Below are positions 11,845-24,176 of a stretch of DNA of 64,000 bases, in pieces. This stretch comes from Cunninghamia lanceolata (taxonomy: Eukaryota > Streptophyta > Pinopsida > Cupressales > Cupressaceae). Each line of letters begins with the position of its first letter. Within the stretch, counting starts at the first letter, position 1. The stretch covers positions 2,108,001 to 2,172,000 of the forward strand of contig BSBN01000037.1 in assembly GCA_027924645.1 (NCBI GenBank), written 5' to 3'. The position numbers and the translations under genes are program-made. Below the pieces are notes generated by a model. It was not told the DNA's origin. It was given only the letters and a program-made list of their open reading frames with translations, and made no database searches.

Positions 11845-13559
11845 AGATTGGTAACTTGATGGAAATAACCAAGATTGGTCTTCTCAAATTATCCAATACT
11901 CTGTGGTAGGTTTCCTCTAGTTAGGCTCTCTTCTATCAACTTGCTTTCCTTCTCTTCCCTTGTCTCTCTATAGTCACATATCAATGTACTATTCCCCTAA
12001 AACTTCTTCAAAACTACTTCAAATCTCTTCTATTCTCTCTGCTTCCTTGTTTTTTTAACTTCTTACCTCCTCAACTAAAATTCTTTTAACTTTATATGGC
12101 ACTTGGGGTGACTCATGGTCCAGGGGTTGTGTCTCTTCGTAGTGTCTCTTCAAATTAGGGGATACTCTTCCATTTGTGAATGACATCATGTCGGCATCCA
12201 ATGATGATTGAAATAACCTTCCAAAACCCTCAAAACTCCTCTTAATGTTTACCGCATCTTCTCCTCCTTCTCTTATCTCCTTTATGCTTTAGAAAATTAA
12301 CTCCTCTATATATTCCTCATTCATCTTCAAAATTTTTGGTGTTAATTCATATTTTCTGACAGTCTGCAGTATAAACCCTAATTCACCTCTTTCTTCCTTT
12401 TCCCTTCCGCTTTCCTCTCTGGTAACACTCACTATGGCACGTTCAACAACATCCTCCATGACGCACTCTATCTCTTCTCCTTCTGACCTCCTTTCTCTGA
12501 CAGCACCCACATTGGCGTGCTTAGAAGCATCATCCTTCCCTTCTAGTAGCACCTTCCATGGCACACTCCATGAAATGTTCCTCCTTCCCTTATGCAACTT
12601 TTGTTATCCTCTCTTTTTCCATCTCTTGTGTGATTTCCATCTTTCTACAGTAGCATTCCTGTCATTCCTGAGTTTGCTTCAATCTCTCTTCTATGCTTAT
12701 CTCCATTCTGCTTTTCCCCTTTTGCCATGGGTTTTCTTGATTTGGTGTTCCATTAGTCCTCTTATATCCCATGGAATCCTTTTTTGAAGAGTCGAATCAT
12801 TTGAAAGGTCCTTGTAGACCCTACTCCCTTTCCTCTCACCATCCCTTAAGTGTTTGCCCCCTCTCACATAGGTAGAAAGTTAAGGAGACTTAAATTCATT
12901 CATGAATTGAATTTTTCTCTACCAACCTCACCTTTTCTTATCTTTGGAACACTGTGCTACTACTTTGAATGTTTTCCCCTTTCAATCTTTAACTACCTTC
13001 TTCCATGGTCTTGGAAACAAAACCAAATATTAGCAATAAATGAGGAGGGACATCGGTCTAGAGATCCGGTCCTCAGTCAAGTCTTTATTGTCAGTTTATA
13101 CCCCAGTCATGTAGCTAGAGATTGCTATAAAAACACAAAGAATAACAAAAATAGAGTATCACATATATATAATAATAAGACAACACAGAATTACCCAATA
13201 CCAATAGATCTCCATATGTATATATAAATAGCAATCAAGTATCATACATTCATCTTCTGACAGGTCTAAGTCTCTACCTCATCCATTTACATACATGACT
13301 TCTATGTCATCTTCATATCAACATCTATCTCATATCCTTACTACATTTTATGCTCCTAGCATGCTATATCATCATATCTTCTATCTATATGTACTATGTC
13401 TATTACATATAGGGATGTGTTTTGTAGCATCTTTTGTCATCCTACAACCTCTGCATAGTGTATGCACTAGCTTCCAGTCTGCTCTACTCCATGCTCTATA
13501 CCCTGCTAATGATCCTCATGATGCCAAAGGAGTCAGTGCTTGCTAGTTGCATGGAAAAG
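11845..13559. other. upstream gag leader or flank, unassigned
   Basis: Minus-strand frames at 12597-12289 are Glu/Arg-rich and could be the N-terminus of the gypsy gag, but there is no defining motif. Beyond about 12.8 kb I cannot tell element from flank. I looked for a primer-binding site and LTR end here and found none I trust. Confidence 0.35.
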
Positions 13560-13589
13560 CCAATAGTTTCTCATCATGAGGTGGCATCT

Positions 13590-13675
13590 AGGTCTCCCAA
13601 GGCAAAAAAGAGCGAGAGGTATTATAGGGGTATGAGGCAATGACCGTGGAGGGAAATTTGTGACAAAAATAAGGG
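13590..13675 (+). pseudogene. AP2/ERF DNA-binding domain relic
   Basis: The translation reads KAKKSERYYRGMRQ, then a TGA stop at 13642-13644, then PWREICDKN. This matches the start of an ERF transcription-factor domain (YRGVRQRPW---EI-D), with the stop falling where the domain has an invariant Arg, as a CGA-to-TGA change would give. Only about 25 residues remain, and the downstream WLG--- part is missing. Intact ERFs bind GCC-box promoters in the nucleus. This is a short remnant of one. Confidence 0.6.
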
Positions 13676-13982
13676 ACAATAATTCATAATGACTACACTA
13701 GTAAATTTGTTTGATTTATAAACCTTCACAATCAATACATTTTACTATGAATACCTCCATCAACACAATTTCTAAGCTAGGGACAAATATAAAGGAAACA
13801 TTAAGACATAACCCACATTAACAAGATTTAAGATTAAATCAAATTTGATTTCTTATGAAGTGCTATACTTAAGAAGGTATATACTAATTCCATCTATAGA
13901 AATTAGGTCTCCATGCTTATTGTCCAAGTGGTAACTTGTAATGATTAAATAATGTATATATAAAATCTATATTATAGTTATA

Positions 13983-14165
13983 TGAGAGAGATAGAGGGAG
14001 GAAAAAAATAGAGTTAAATAAAAAGAGAGAGATGAGTAGAGAGAGATCTTTATATATAGAATGAGAAAGAGAGAGAAAGATTGACAAAGAGGGGAGACAA
14101 AGAGAAGAATGAGTAGAGAGAGGAGAGAGAGGGATAGACAAGAAGATAGAGAGACAAAGGACACA
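13983..14165. repeat. purine-rich GA/GATA tract
   Basis: Nearly pure purine sequence (gaga, gagata, gagggag) similar in composition to the tract at 5378-5558. A shorter stretch of the same kind follows at 14386-14446. No gene overlaps them. Confidence 0.85.
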
Positions 14166-15190
14166 CAAAATTTGACAATAGAAATACTTTGATGAAATGA
14201 TTAATTCAATTGGAGGTTTTAATCTGATAATAGGTGGAAACCCCTATAATAATTTGATAGGAAACAATAGGAACACAAGCATTCTATTTTTTTATGAATT
14301 TCTATGGATTGTGAATTATGTAAGGCATGCAATGCATTCAAGTGTAACTTGAGAGAATAATGAAACCTTCATTTTGTACTAATCTAGATTGAGAGATAGA
14401 GATAAGAGATATAAAGGGAAAGAGAGATAAAGAAAAAAGAGAGTGACTTTCAATTAGTCATTTCGTACCAACAAACCAAAGATGACATGTGTCCAAAGAT
14501 GAAGTGGCTCAAAAATGGACATGTATAGCATCTCAAAAGTCTAACAAATGGAAAAAACACTACATCTCTAGATCCATTGACAAACACTGATGATGAAACT
14601 TCTTCTAATTGGACATGCAATGCTACAAGAAGATGGTCCTAATTAATGAATGGAATGTCTTGTCAAGTCTATACCTAGGCCTGCCATTTCAACTGGATGG
14701 GTTCGACATGCTTAGGAAACAAGAAGATGACTGGAAAAGGTTACTAACACTTGCAAATAATTGACTGAAATTAAAAAAAACTTTACTTGCATACATACTT
14801 TTACCCACTACTATTCAAAAACAACTTTACTTGCATGCATGTCAACATATTTAATTTACTCCATTTATTTTCTAATGCGGGACAACAACACATATCACTA
14901 CATTCTTTCAATGTTCAAATGATGGATGGACAACAACCATTCACTAGGAATGAAACTATATGGTCTCTTCTCAAAAAAACACTAATTACTTTTATCTAAA
15001 TGCTATCTCGATGTACCCATTACACACCAATGTGTGATTGCTAGTTCATATATCAAACAAATTTATAGATTTGTTTCCTCACTACTTTCATTCCCACATA
15101 ATGCCCCTTATAAATAATATTGCCAAGTGTCTAGAAGAATTTTCTGCTTCACATGTGCCTCTAACTCCCACATGGGCATCCCATTTCATG
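14166..15190. other. no gene recognised
   Basis: AT-rich spacer with one short GA tract. No coding frame of interest. Confidence 0.4.
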
Positions 15191-15193
15191 CAT

Positions 15194-15311
15194 TCCATGG
15201 TCTTTGGAAATACACACATGAAAAAATATTTACAATAATATAATCCTAACCCAAATCACCACATTGTTCAACTAGGACTTGAAAGGTGAATAACATACCT
15301 AATCCTAACAT
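15194..15311 (+). repeat. direct repeat, copy 1 (about 118 bp)
   Basis: This stretch, from tccatggtctttggaaata to the cctaatcctaac end, recurs with about 85% apparent identity at 16928-17045 in the same orientation. The two copies bracket 1.6 kb of unassigned DNA. They lack an obvious TG...CA boundary and no primer-binding site follows, so I do not call them LTRs. Confidence 0.75.
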
Positions 15312-16927
15312 TTGTTCACTTGATATTTACATTGCAAAGGTATCACAGACATAGATAAAACTAGGTTCACCACATAAAACCTACACATCTTAAGAAACCT
15401 ATGAGGATCCATCTTCAATAAACCATGAAGATGCATCTATCAAACCAATAGATGCACAACTAACCACTTCATGCTAACACTGTCCAAACCTGTAAACTAA
15501 TACGAAGACTAGAAGAAACAAAGTAAAGTGATTAAAAACATCATTAGAGAAAAAAACTATCTAAAACTTATAGAAGTACGCAAACAACCATGTATACCTA
15601 GATCCCAACTTGTGATCTAGAGTCAAATCAAGGCATAATATTCCATATCCTCTAAATCGCCAATTTTCCATCCCTATACAAAACCAATCACTTAATGTAA
15701 TCACAACCCTACATACAACTCCTACACTCCAACAGTCCCCCAAAGAAAAGAAATTAATGTACACACCCAACAAAAATAAAATATTGAAATCAATACTAAG
15801 GCTCGCACTACAAATCCAATGCAGACTCTAGGAACTCAAAAAACATGGTAACTTGATTTCAAATCTCCACACAAGGATATACAAATGTCTTTGGCTACAA
15901 CAAATACAAAGTTGATACTTCCATGCTAATACAACTCCACAAGTAAACCTACATCAACTAGTTTTACTCAAACAAAGTAACCAATGCATCAACTAGTTGT
16001 ACTAAAATAGAGTAACCAATGCATCAACTATTTGTACTCAAATAGAGTAACCAATGCATCAACATAGAAATAATAAACACCAAAATCATAGTCAAGGTTC
16101 CCACTACAAGAGAAGTACAGAATCCAAGAACACAATCATGACCACATGATTTCACATCATCTAAAACCAATAGATAACATCGGCCTTGCTATACTATACC
16201 AATAATTGAAAGTACCAACTAGATCATCACATGACATCAATAGCAACAACTCTTCAAAACAAGGAAATGACAACTTACAACCAATAGCTTCAATTGTGTT
16301 ACAAAGTTCAAAATGGCCCAAAGTTATCAACAACCTCACTCAACATGAATTTAGAACAACTTCTACCAATAAACATAGAACTGTCACAACTCCCACTGCT
16401 CATGCACAATAGTAACCAAGAATTATCCATGAAAGAAATATCCATCAACAAAACAAGTCAACATAACTAGCTACACTCCCACTAAAAATGATAATAGATC
16501 TAAAAAAGGCATCATGAAAAATAAACATCTCTCAAGCTCTAAAGATCACACATGGCCTCAACACAATCAAAGAACTAAAACAAAGGCTACTTACCAAGAG
16601 TTCCCATAAGGAAAAGTAAAACCACCATTTCTAAAACAAAATGAACAATCCATAAGAATCGAGTATGTATCTGCATAATGCTCCCACAACAACATGTGAT
16701 TAAAAGATTCTCATACAAAACCTTAAAAATAAATATAACTTGTAGCCAAAACAAGAAAACGGCTAGCAAGAAAACAACTAACTACAAGTCCACCAAGGGC
16801 ATTACAGGTTGAATCTAGGTGCATTGCAAGATAGATACAAGTCCACAAAAAGGTTCAACATAGGACTAGTACAAGTTAGCTAAGAGTGTTCTTCATAAGA
16901 GCTACAAGTATGCTAAAACTTATAAGT
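15312..16927. other. unassigned DNA between direct repeats
   Basis: No coding frame is convincing on either strand. It contains the 35-bp tandem array at 15952-16064. Confidence 0.4.
15952..16064. repeat. 35-bp tandem repeat, three copies plus a partial
   Basis: Units start at 15952, 15987 and 16022, with a partial fourth at 16057. Each begins catcaacta and includes agagtaaccaatg (aaagtaaccaatg in the first). A few substitutions separate them. Confidence 0.9.
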
Positions 16928-17045
16928 TCCATGATCTTTGGAAATAGGCACATGAAATAATATTTACAATAATATAATACAAACCTAGGTTTCCACATTG
17001 TTCATATAGGACTTGCAAGGTGAATATCACACCTAATCATAACAA
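16928..17045 (+). repeat. direct repeat, copy 2
   Basis: Partner of 15194-15311, recognisable by tttggaaatag, aatatttacaataatataat and ccacattgttca. Same orientation. Confidence 0.75.
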
Positions 17046-18141
17046 AAGGTGACCCAAAAACATATTTGTAATCCATAAATGCTTCATGTTTACATTTTGT
17101 GTATGATAACAAGTTGTTGGCTATGCTCTTCCCTTGCGCTCTGAAGGATTATGTTGTTGAGTAGCTATATAAGCTTCCACATGGATCTATTCATTCATTT
17201 TTAGGTTTGGCTATAATTCTCCTGTGAGTCCCTTTAGTTTGAATGTTGGGTTGAAAGTTGCCATATCATATTTATTTAATTGCAAGCATGGTAAAAATGA
17301 GCTTATACATGAATTTGTTATTAGATTTATGTCCTTGTGTACCAAAATACATAATCACTTTTTGAATGATGAGCTTTAAGAATATTTATTGAGCATTTGT
17401 TGTCTACAATTCAACAAAGTGTGTATCTCAATAATTATATTTCATTTATAGATTTATGTGCAAATTTGATGAATATGAAATTAAACTTATTAAAGGCAAA
17501 TGCCCTTAAGTATGGATCTTACAATGCTTCATCTTCGTCTTCCTACCTTCTGAGTTTCAAAAGCCAAATAGTTTCCAAAAGGATGGTGATAAACAAGAGA
17601 AAAAACTATTGCTAATCAAAATGCTACTATTTCAAATGTTCTCACTCTTAAGCCATATGATTTCAAAAAATTACAAAGTTGCATAATCGTTTGGATAATG
17701 CACTTAAAATCTACTTAGTGCAAACATGATTTCACTTTCTCCCATTAGACCATTAGATACATCTATAAACACCTAAGGGCTATGATGAGCATGTGTATTG
17801 TAATTATCAAATTTGCTGGACATGATACACAATGTTGCACTCGGCTTACACATTAAATTTAGGATTATATTGGTGCTAATATGATTCATGTTAAGGGTGT
17901 CAACGATGGGAGTAATCATTTAGTGACTCCTAATTATAATTTAAATATTTTTACAAATTCATTTATGGCACATAGCCAATCAAATAATGTGAATTACAGG
18001 AGGATTATGAGGGACACATACATGGTAATAATGTTAAGAGTTTTGACTTACATGCATGTGAAGATAATTTTGAGGGAATGTTTAATGCTAAATGTTCTTC
18101 TTCTAATATGTCATTGATTTTTTTTAAATGAAGAGATTTCT
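17046..18141. other. no gene recognised
   Basis: AT-rich spacer up to the solo LTR. No coding motif seen. Confidence 0.4.
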
Positions 18142-18146
18142 CATTG

Positions 18147-20602
18147 TGTAACATCCCGCTACGTAACCCCAAAGGGTAAGAGCCAAAAGGGAAGAAGATA
18201 ATTTTTTTTTAAACATAAGTAACCAACATACATAGATTTAGCTGTCAATGTAATATATTGATACCATTCATTTTAAACACCAAAACAAATGTTCCAAATC
18301 ACATATGATAAAAACATGAATCCATAAGCATAAAATATAGGTGGATCTGATACCCACACTGGAATCCATAAAGTAATAAAGGAATATCACATTTCTTCTC
18401 ATTAATTACAATGATTACAACTTCTCTCCTAAGAGAGTTCAATTAAATAACTACATATACAATTACGATGATATATTCCAGAATATGATACAAGTATAAT
18501 AACATAGTCCTGAGTATGGTACAAGGACTGAATGGTTACAATAGCAAAATGAAGTAATGGAAAGAGAGATCATCTCTAACTGGTGCTTCAAAACCTATTC
18601 CCTGGTCCCCAATGGTGGTGGCAACACCTCCCAACCATGTAGACTCCTAAGAGACTACCCTACCATGCTCGGAGATAGTCACAAGGCCCAAACAAATGAA
18701 CAACAACAAGGGGATACAAGATGGCCAACACACACACATCAGACACAGAGCAAACATGGAGAATAGTGCTTACAGTCATAGTTATAATATAGGTGTACTC
18801 ATCTAAGTCATAAGTTGGGTACTACTCACGACTCCTAATGTGCTAGATACTAGAGTGTAATCATATGGATTGTCATCATATGTGCTTAGAGGGATGGCAC
18901 ACACGGGACCAAGTACCTCTCATATAGACGAGGAGACTCAATCATGCCCGAATCCACGTCCCGCAGATGGATGACTCCATGCCCCGCAGACAGATAGGCC
19001 TTCTCATTGCATCCTTAGCCTTTACAAGCGCTCAAGGCCATCCATGAGGACCAATTATCTTATTAATGTTTTTACCCCAGTGTTTTCATTTAGTTATCAC
19101 TTATTAATGAAACTCTACTACTAGTTCCCCTTGCAGCCACTTGCGGGCCCTGGGCCTATAGAGAGCCACTCCAGATGACCACTCTAATGCCTAGACCTTG
19201 TTCATCTTGTTTGACTAAACGAGGCATTCAAAAGACTAAAAACACTGAGTTATAAATTTAACATAGTAAAGGTGAAAATTGTGATCTACAAGACCTAAAC
19301 TCTCGTGGGCAGTGTAATATGTTGAAAATGACCTTCTGCTAGTTAGATCAGTTTTGTAATAACTCCAATGACCCTAATTGGTCACAATTCACAAAGGTGT
19401 GCACGGATAAAATAAAAATACGGCAAATGGCATTGCAAGTCTACTCTTAGCCTGAATTTTGGCATATTGTCTACCATATTTATCATAGCAAAATAAAATG
19501 CAAAGTACATACTTACAAAATGGAAATCTAAATTTCCCCCCCTAGTAGTTCTCCTAGGTTCTTGTATTGCATGGTAAAAGTTCTTAATAGAATTTACGTG
19601 ATTAAATTTTAGTGCATAAACCCATATTGCTACAACTAAAGTATTTTAGTGCCATATCATGTTTAAACTCAAAACGAAGGTTTCCACAAGGCTAGTGTTT
19701 CAGCCAAAATAAAATGACTATGATGATCAACATAGAAAGGTGATCAATTTCCTAAGAAGAGCTGTAATAGATATCTATCAGAAGAGTGATCATATAACAA
19801 CAAGGTTCCATGGTACTTAGATCTCTTCAACCTCTATCATTACACCCCTGTTTTCAGTATGATAGCCTTCATTATATTCTCTATAAAAAAATCGATCCCC
19901 CATTTGACTAAAACGTTATAATCAGAAAACATGGATCTTTCTTTGGAAACCCTTTTTATCTAAAGAGTTCATAAAAAGTTCTGTATGCTAAAATCAATTC
20001 AGGGGAAGAGGCTGTGTAAATATCTTGCGTTGAAATAAATTTTGGCATACTGTTTAAAAGGACAATAATTGGGTTTTAGTATTTTATGTGGCTAAATTAA
20101 TAGCACAAAGGTAAATACCTCTAAAACTATCGCACTCCCCTCCTTAGCTCTCTGATCACCTCTCCTGCAATGCACCTCCTATCTTGCGATCTGTTATGCT
20201 TGCCTGAGTTATTCCCTTTTGTTTTCCCTCAGCTCTCTTTTCTTTTTTTTTTTTTAATCCCCCTCATCTGTTGATCAGATAACTACTTAACTCCTAGATC
20301 TTTTCTGCTAGATAGCCCCGTCCTTTCTTATCCTAAAAAAAATACATTGATTGACCTCCTATAGATCAGATATTTTATTTTTTTGCATTAAACAACACAC
20401 CAACTCCTCTTACCCTTATCTTGTCACCGACGCTCAACTTGGTAGATATTTCCTCCTCCTCCACGTTGCCTTAGATATTTTTGGTTGTAATTTGCAATAT
20501 AGATGCAGTTCACTATACTATAGCAGCCGCACAAGACAAAGGCAACAATCCATTATAATATTTACCAACAGTTATCACCAGCACAGCAAGGAGGTTGGTA
20601 CA
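18147..20602 (-). mobile_element. solo LTR of a Ty3/gypsy chromovirus, minus orientation
   Basis: This is a 2456-bp LTR related to the LTR at 56241-58965 but reversed. On the plus strand it starts tgtaacatcccgctacg and ends ggttggtaca; read on its own strand it begins TGTACCAACC and ends GATGTTACA, with TG/CA termini. The 5-bp word cattg lies on both sides (18142-18146 and 20603-20607), a perfect target duplication. No PBS, polypurine tract or coding region adjoins it, so it is a solo LTR left by LTR-LTR recombination. Similarity to the full element is clear from about 20270 down to 18147. Confidence 0.9.
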
Positions 20603-20607
20603 CATTG

Positions 20608-21224
20608 TAATTATTATAGGACACTATACGTCTATGGGTATGTATGTGGTAAATCATTTGATGATATACTTATTGATCCAACTTAATATAATAAATGTAC
20701 ATGGAGGAATTTTTATATAATCATCATATTCATCAACAAGATTATGCCCATTTAGGGGTTTCTTTGAAAATGATAAGTGATATTTTGATTGAAATTGTGG
20801 GATTTATCATTTTTCCTTTACACGCGGGTTTGAAGGTATAAGCATGAAAAAGGTGCATAGACCTTCATGGTAATCTGAGGATGAGCTATAGTCCTAATCA
20901 TGTACATGTAAGTGTGAAATATTTACAACCTCTCAGTAGCTTTCCTTTCGGTGACACATTTTCATTAATTTTTCATTTGTTTGTGCTTCTCCAATCCCTA
21001 AGCTATCCTTCTAAGGTCCTACACACTATCATCCTAATCACCCAACCCATGTTCGACAAGTCATCCTATCACTTTCTAGCTCTAAAAACCATACTACTTC
21101 ACTTCACAAGAAGGGGAAATCACTTTCCTTAGGGTCTTTTTCATCATTTCATGCTTCTAGAGCCATCTAATCAACCTTCTTAAGTTTTTTGTGCCTTCAT
21201 TTTGCCCGTTCAAGTCTTTTTTTT
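20608..21224. other. no gene recognised
   Basis: Spacer downstream of the solo LTR. Open frames here have no recognisable motif. Confidence 0.4.
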
Positions 21225-21526
21225 TGGGTTGCCACTTCTGTCTTCCTGGTCTCTAGGGGCAACCCTACCACTAAAGTAGGGTCTCTAGGGGTAATCTTCC
21301 CTTGTAAAAGTGGTGACCCACTTTATAGAAGTTCTATGCTCTATTTCAAGGTCTCGAAACCATTTTCATCCCTTTTGGATCATTCTCCAACCCTGAAACC
21401 ACCTATGAAAACCATCCCATGTGGGTCGCCACTTGTGTCTTCAAGGTCTCCAAGGGTGACCCTAAATTTTAAGTGGGATCATCGGGGGTGACCTTCCCTA
21501 GTAAAAGTGGTGACCCACTTCTCGAA
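21225..21526 (+). repeat. degenerate direct repeat, period about 198 bp
   Basis: The segment at 21225-21327 (gggttgccacttctgtcttc, then gtaaaagtggtgacccact) is repeated with many substitutions at 21423-21526 (gggtcgccacttgtgtcttc, then the same gtaaaagtggtgacccact). Both units contain ggtctc and GTGACC words. Origin unknown. Confidence 0.75.
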
Positions 21527-21827
21527 AGTGGCAACCCTATCATCTTTTGGCATATGTGTTTTCTTCCAATTCTAGCCCAAATTTGCTCCAATTTGAGTCT
21601 TGAATGCAGGATTCTTCATGTTTAACCAATTACCAACTCCCCTTGACTAATTCATGACTCTCAATTAACCTAGTCTCATTTCCAATCAATTTTTGTTATC
21701 TTCCAATCAGTCATGTGTTAACCCCATTTCTTTTTATGCGATCTGCTTTGTAACCTATGTTCACTCTCAATCAAAGTCAAATCACTCCCCAATCAAATCT
21801 ATTAACTCCCTAATCACCACCACCTTT

Positions 21828-23637
21828 GGTTCTAGAATGGACTACTCATGTCAGGGACAAGAAGATAAGAAGATTTAAAAAATAGTCCATTATTTTACAT
21901 ATTGGATGTCCTTTTCTATCTAAAATAAAAATTTACTTTTCACACATGTCTAAGAATGATTATATTCTTTGAAATGCACATTCATGTTAGGATTCACATG
22001 CACATCAAAGTGAGAGAAAAATGTAATGGTGAAATTTACATACCCATTCCATTTCTCATTTAGTTTTGTGCCCACCTTGGTGGAATATTTCTAATGCAAT
22101 AATATATTAACATGTGGCATATATTCTTGTATCAAGTTTAGCTCATGGTCTGATCATTATACATACCTTATTCCACACATGTCCATACATTCCTCATTTA
22201 TTATACCCTATCCTCTTCTCATTTGCACTTATTCCCATATATGTGTCAGCTACACATCATTTATTGCACCTATGGTCACATCTTTCCCCATACATTCACT
22301 CCCTACCTGAAGTTTTTCCATTTTACACCAAGGGTCATTTCCAAGGCACTTGAGATCAATATTGAGGTGCTCAACATTGACTCCAAATTTAAATTCCCAA
22401 ATTCTCCCCTTTCCTACTAATTGTTATGGGTCGACGTGACACATGTTTGTGTGACCTCCTTTTATGTGCTTGTATTTAAAGACACTCAATGTACAATTAA
22501 TTCATATGTTTGTTCAAGGAGAAATCATTAGTGCACACTTCAATTTGTAAAGGGACAAAAGAATCAGAATCTATATTAGAATCATATAGGGTATTTGCAT
22601 GCTTGAGAATGTTGTCTTCGATTATTCATTTATAATTGTAAATCCAATCAAAAACAAGGGTTGACTTAGGTGAACATAACCCTTGTGACCCGACAAGCTC
22701 CCCAAAGGTATTTTAAAAAAATCATTTATCCTTACAAGAATTTAGATACAAGATATCAAAGTGAAGCAATTTTACATAAATATACATTTTGTTAGGCCGA
22801 TCTTGCAAGTTACAAGTTAATCCCAAAATAGAGATAAATTCTGCAAGACTCAAATTCAATCTTGAGGGGTTCATGGTTGATCTATAACAATTTTTAGTAT
22901 GTTTTGATACAAATGCATTCATTAGTCAAAGAGCATTAAATTTGGTACATGTACAGTTGACTTATGTGTGACATCAACATTAATTCTTTGTCGTTGTTAC
23001 CAAAGCTAAGTACCCTATCCATTTACATTTAATTTCTAAAAATCATTTTTCAATTTATCATATCCCAACTCCTTAATTAAATTTAAATTAATTGTACACT
23101 TAATCATTACATTTATTTAATTAACTTAGATTTATGTAAAAGAAGATTATAAATTCCCTTGTCACATATATTATTTATTTGGTACCATTTAAAGTTTTTT
23201 ATTTTCTCTTAAAACTTTTCTATTTTTTATTTATGAATAAAAATATTTTCTAAATAAATATATCTATTTACTCAATTTCTTCTCAAGACCTAAATTTAAT
23301 GATTATATGCTATTTTTAAACATTTTTATGGTAAAATGTAATCAAACTTATAGAGTTTTGAATGTTTGTTATGTATAATCACGGCCTAAATTTGACGATT
23401 GACCCTACCTGTCAAGCAATTTTTTTGTGACAGTTATTAATTTAAAGTTGCCCTTCAAATACTAAGAGATACCTTATTTCAAATAATTCATATACAAAAT
23501 AAATATATATGAGAAAAATCTTATATAAATTTTGACAATTTGTTCAAAATCTCTCCTTTCATGTGATAAATCTTCCTAAAATTTTAGTTGTATTTTAGGA
23601 CAAAAATGCTTAAATACAGCTATACAGCCATCAAATT
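21828..23637 (+). repeat. 1.8-kb dispersed duplication, copy 1
   Basis: This block matches 54436-56240 at high identity in the same orientation, starting ggttctag and running to aaatacagctatac. Small indels and scattered substitutions distinguish the copies. It includes frames that look open in both copies (for example 22114-22353), but these drift without a coding pattern, so I do not call a gene. In this copy the sequence continues past 23637 without interruption; in the other copy it is cut there by an LTR. Confidence 0.9.
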
Positions 23638-23682
23638 TAAACCTTGTATATAATATATATCTAGCTAAAGATTATATAAGAA

Positions 23683-23999
23683 ATTTTTTTTTTAGACGTA
23701 GAGTTCCAAGATTACATGTTGGGTGTACTAAAAGACTTTTTTTTTTTAATTTTAAAAATATATTTTTTTGGTTTAAAAGAAGAGAGGAACTTCAAGTCTT
23801 TCAAATGACATTTCTTCTATTCTTTTAAAGGGAAAAACAAATCTTTAAAAAATTTAAAAGAAATGTCATTTGAAAAGTTTGAAGTTCTTTCTCTTCTTTT
23901 AAAGAAGAAAAAATATATCTTTAAATTTTAAAAAAAAAAAAATACTCTTAGTACAACTAACGTGTAATCTTGGAATACTACCTCCGAAAAAAAAAATCT
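23683..23999. mobile_element. fold-back (MITE-like) element
   Basis: About 315 bases form one long imperfect hairpin centred near 23841. The left arm holds ttccaagattacatgtt and gtactaa, then tttcaaatgacatttct; the right arm carries their reverse complements (agaaatgtcatttgaaaa, then ttagtacaactaacgtgtaa). No open frame exists. This structure fits a non-autonomous fold-back DNA transposon. A target duplication could not be assigned because both edges are poly-T or poly-A. Confidence 0.8.
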
Positions 24000-24052
24000 T
24001 TCCTCATAATATTTAGCCGACTCTCAACTTTTGGAGGCGTTGCCTAATGGGA

Positions 24053-24134
24053 AGTAAGGTATATAGATGATAATAAAGGAAGTTTTAACGACCAGTAAGG
24101 TGTATAGATGATAATAAAGGAAGTTTTAACGACC
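24053..24134. repeat. 41-bp tandem duplication
   Basis: Two units, 24053-24093 and 24094-24134, start agtaaggt and end tttaacgacc, with one substitution between them. They lie 43 bp upstream of the DCD-gene ATG and may fall in its promoter or leader. Confidence 0.95.
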
Positions 24135-24176
24135 ACCACCTAGTTCATGTATTATAGCTATCACCTTGCGAACAAC

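Larger units (their letters stand above)
5592..12600 (-). mobile_element. decayed Ty3/gypsy retrotransposon, minus strand
   Basis: Reading from high to low coordinate, the minus strand gives gag, CCHC knuckle, protease-like segment, RT, RNase H and integrase. RT before integrase defines Ty3/gypsy. Every domain is broken by stops and frame changes, so the copy is dead and older than the other elements here. I could not delimit LTRs: no clear primer-binding site was found near 12.6-13.3 kb, and the low-coordinate end is rearranged (see 5592-5904). Outer limits are therefore approximate. Confidence 0.85.

Noticed and set aside
12600..13560. LTR of the minus-strand gypsy element
   Set aside because: No primer-binding site or duplicate of the other end could be found, so no boundary is claimed.
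13917..14168. Similar Ser/Leu-rich open frames over a second GA tract
   Set aside because: Same artefact of low-complexity DNA.
15194..17045. TRIM-like retroelement with short LTRs
   Set aside because: No TG...CA ends, no primer-binding site after the first repeat and no polypurine tract before the second.
22114..22420. Open frames present in both copies of the 1.8-kb duplication
   Set aside because: The two copies change the predicted residues without coding constraint and no motif is recognisable; conservation reflects recent duplication.
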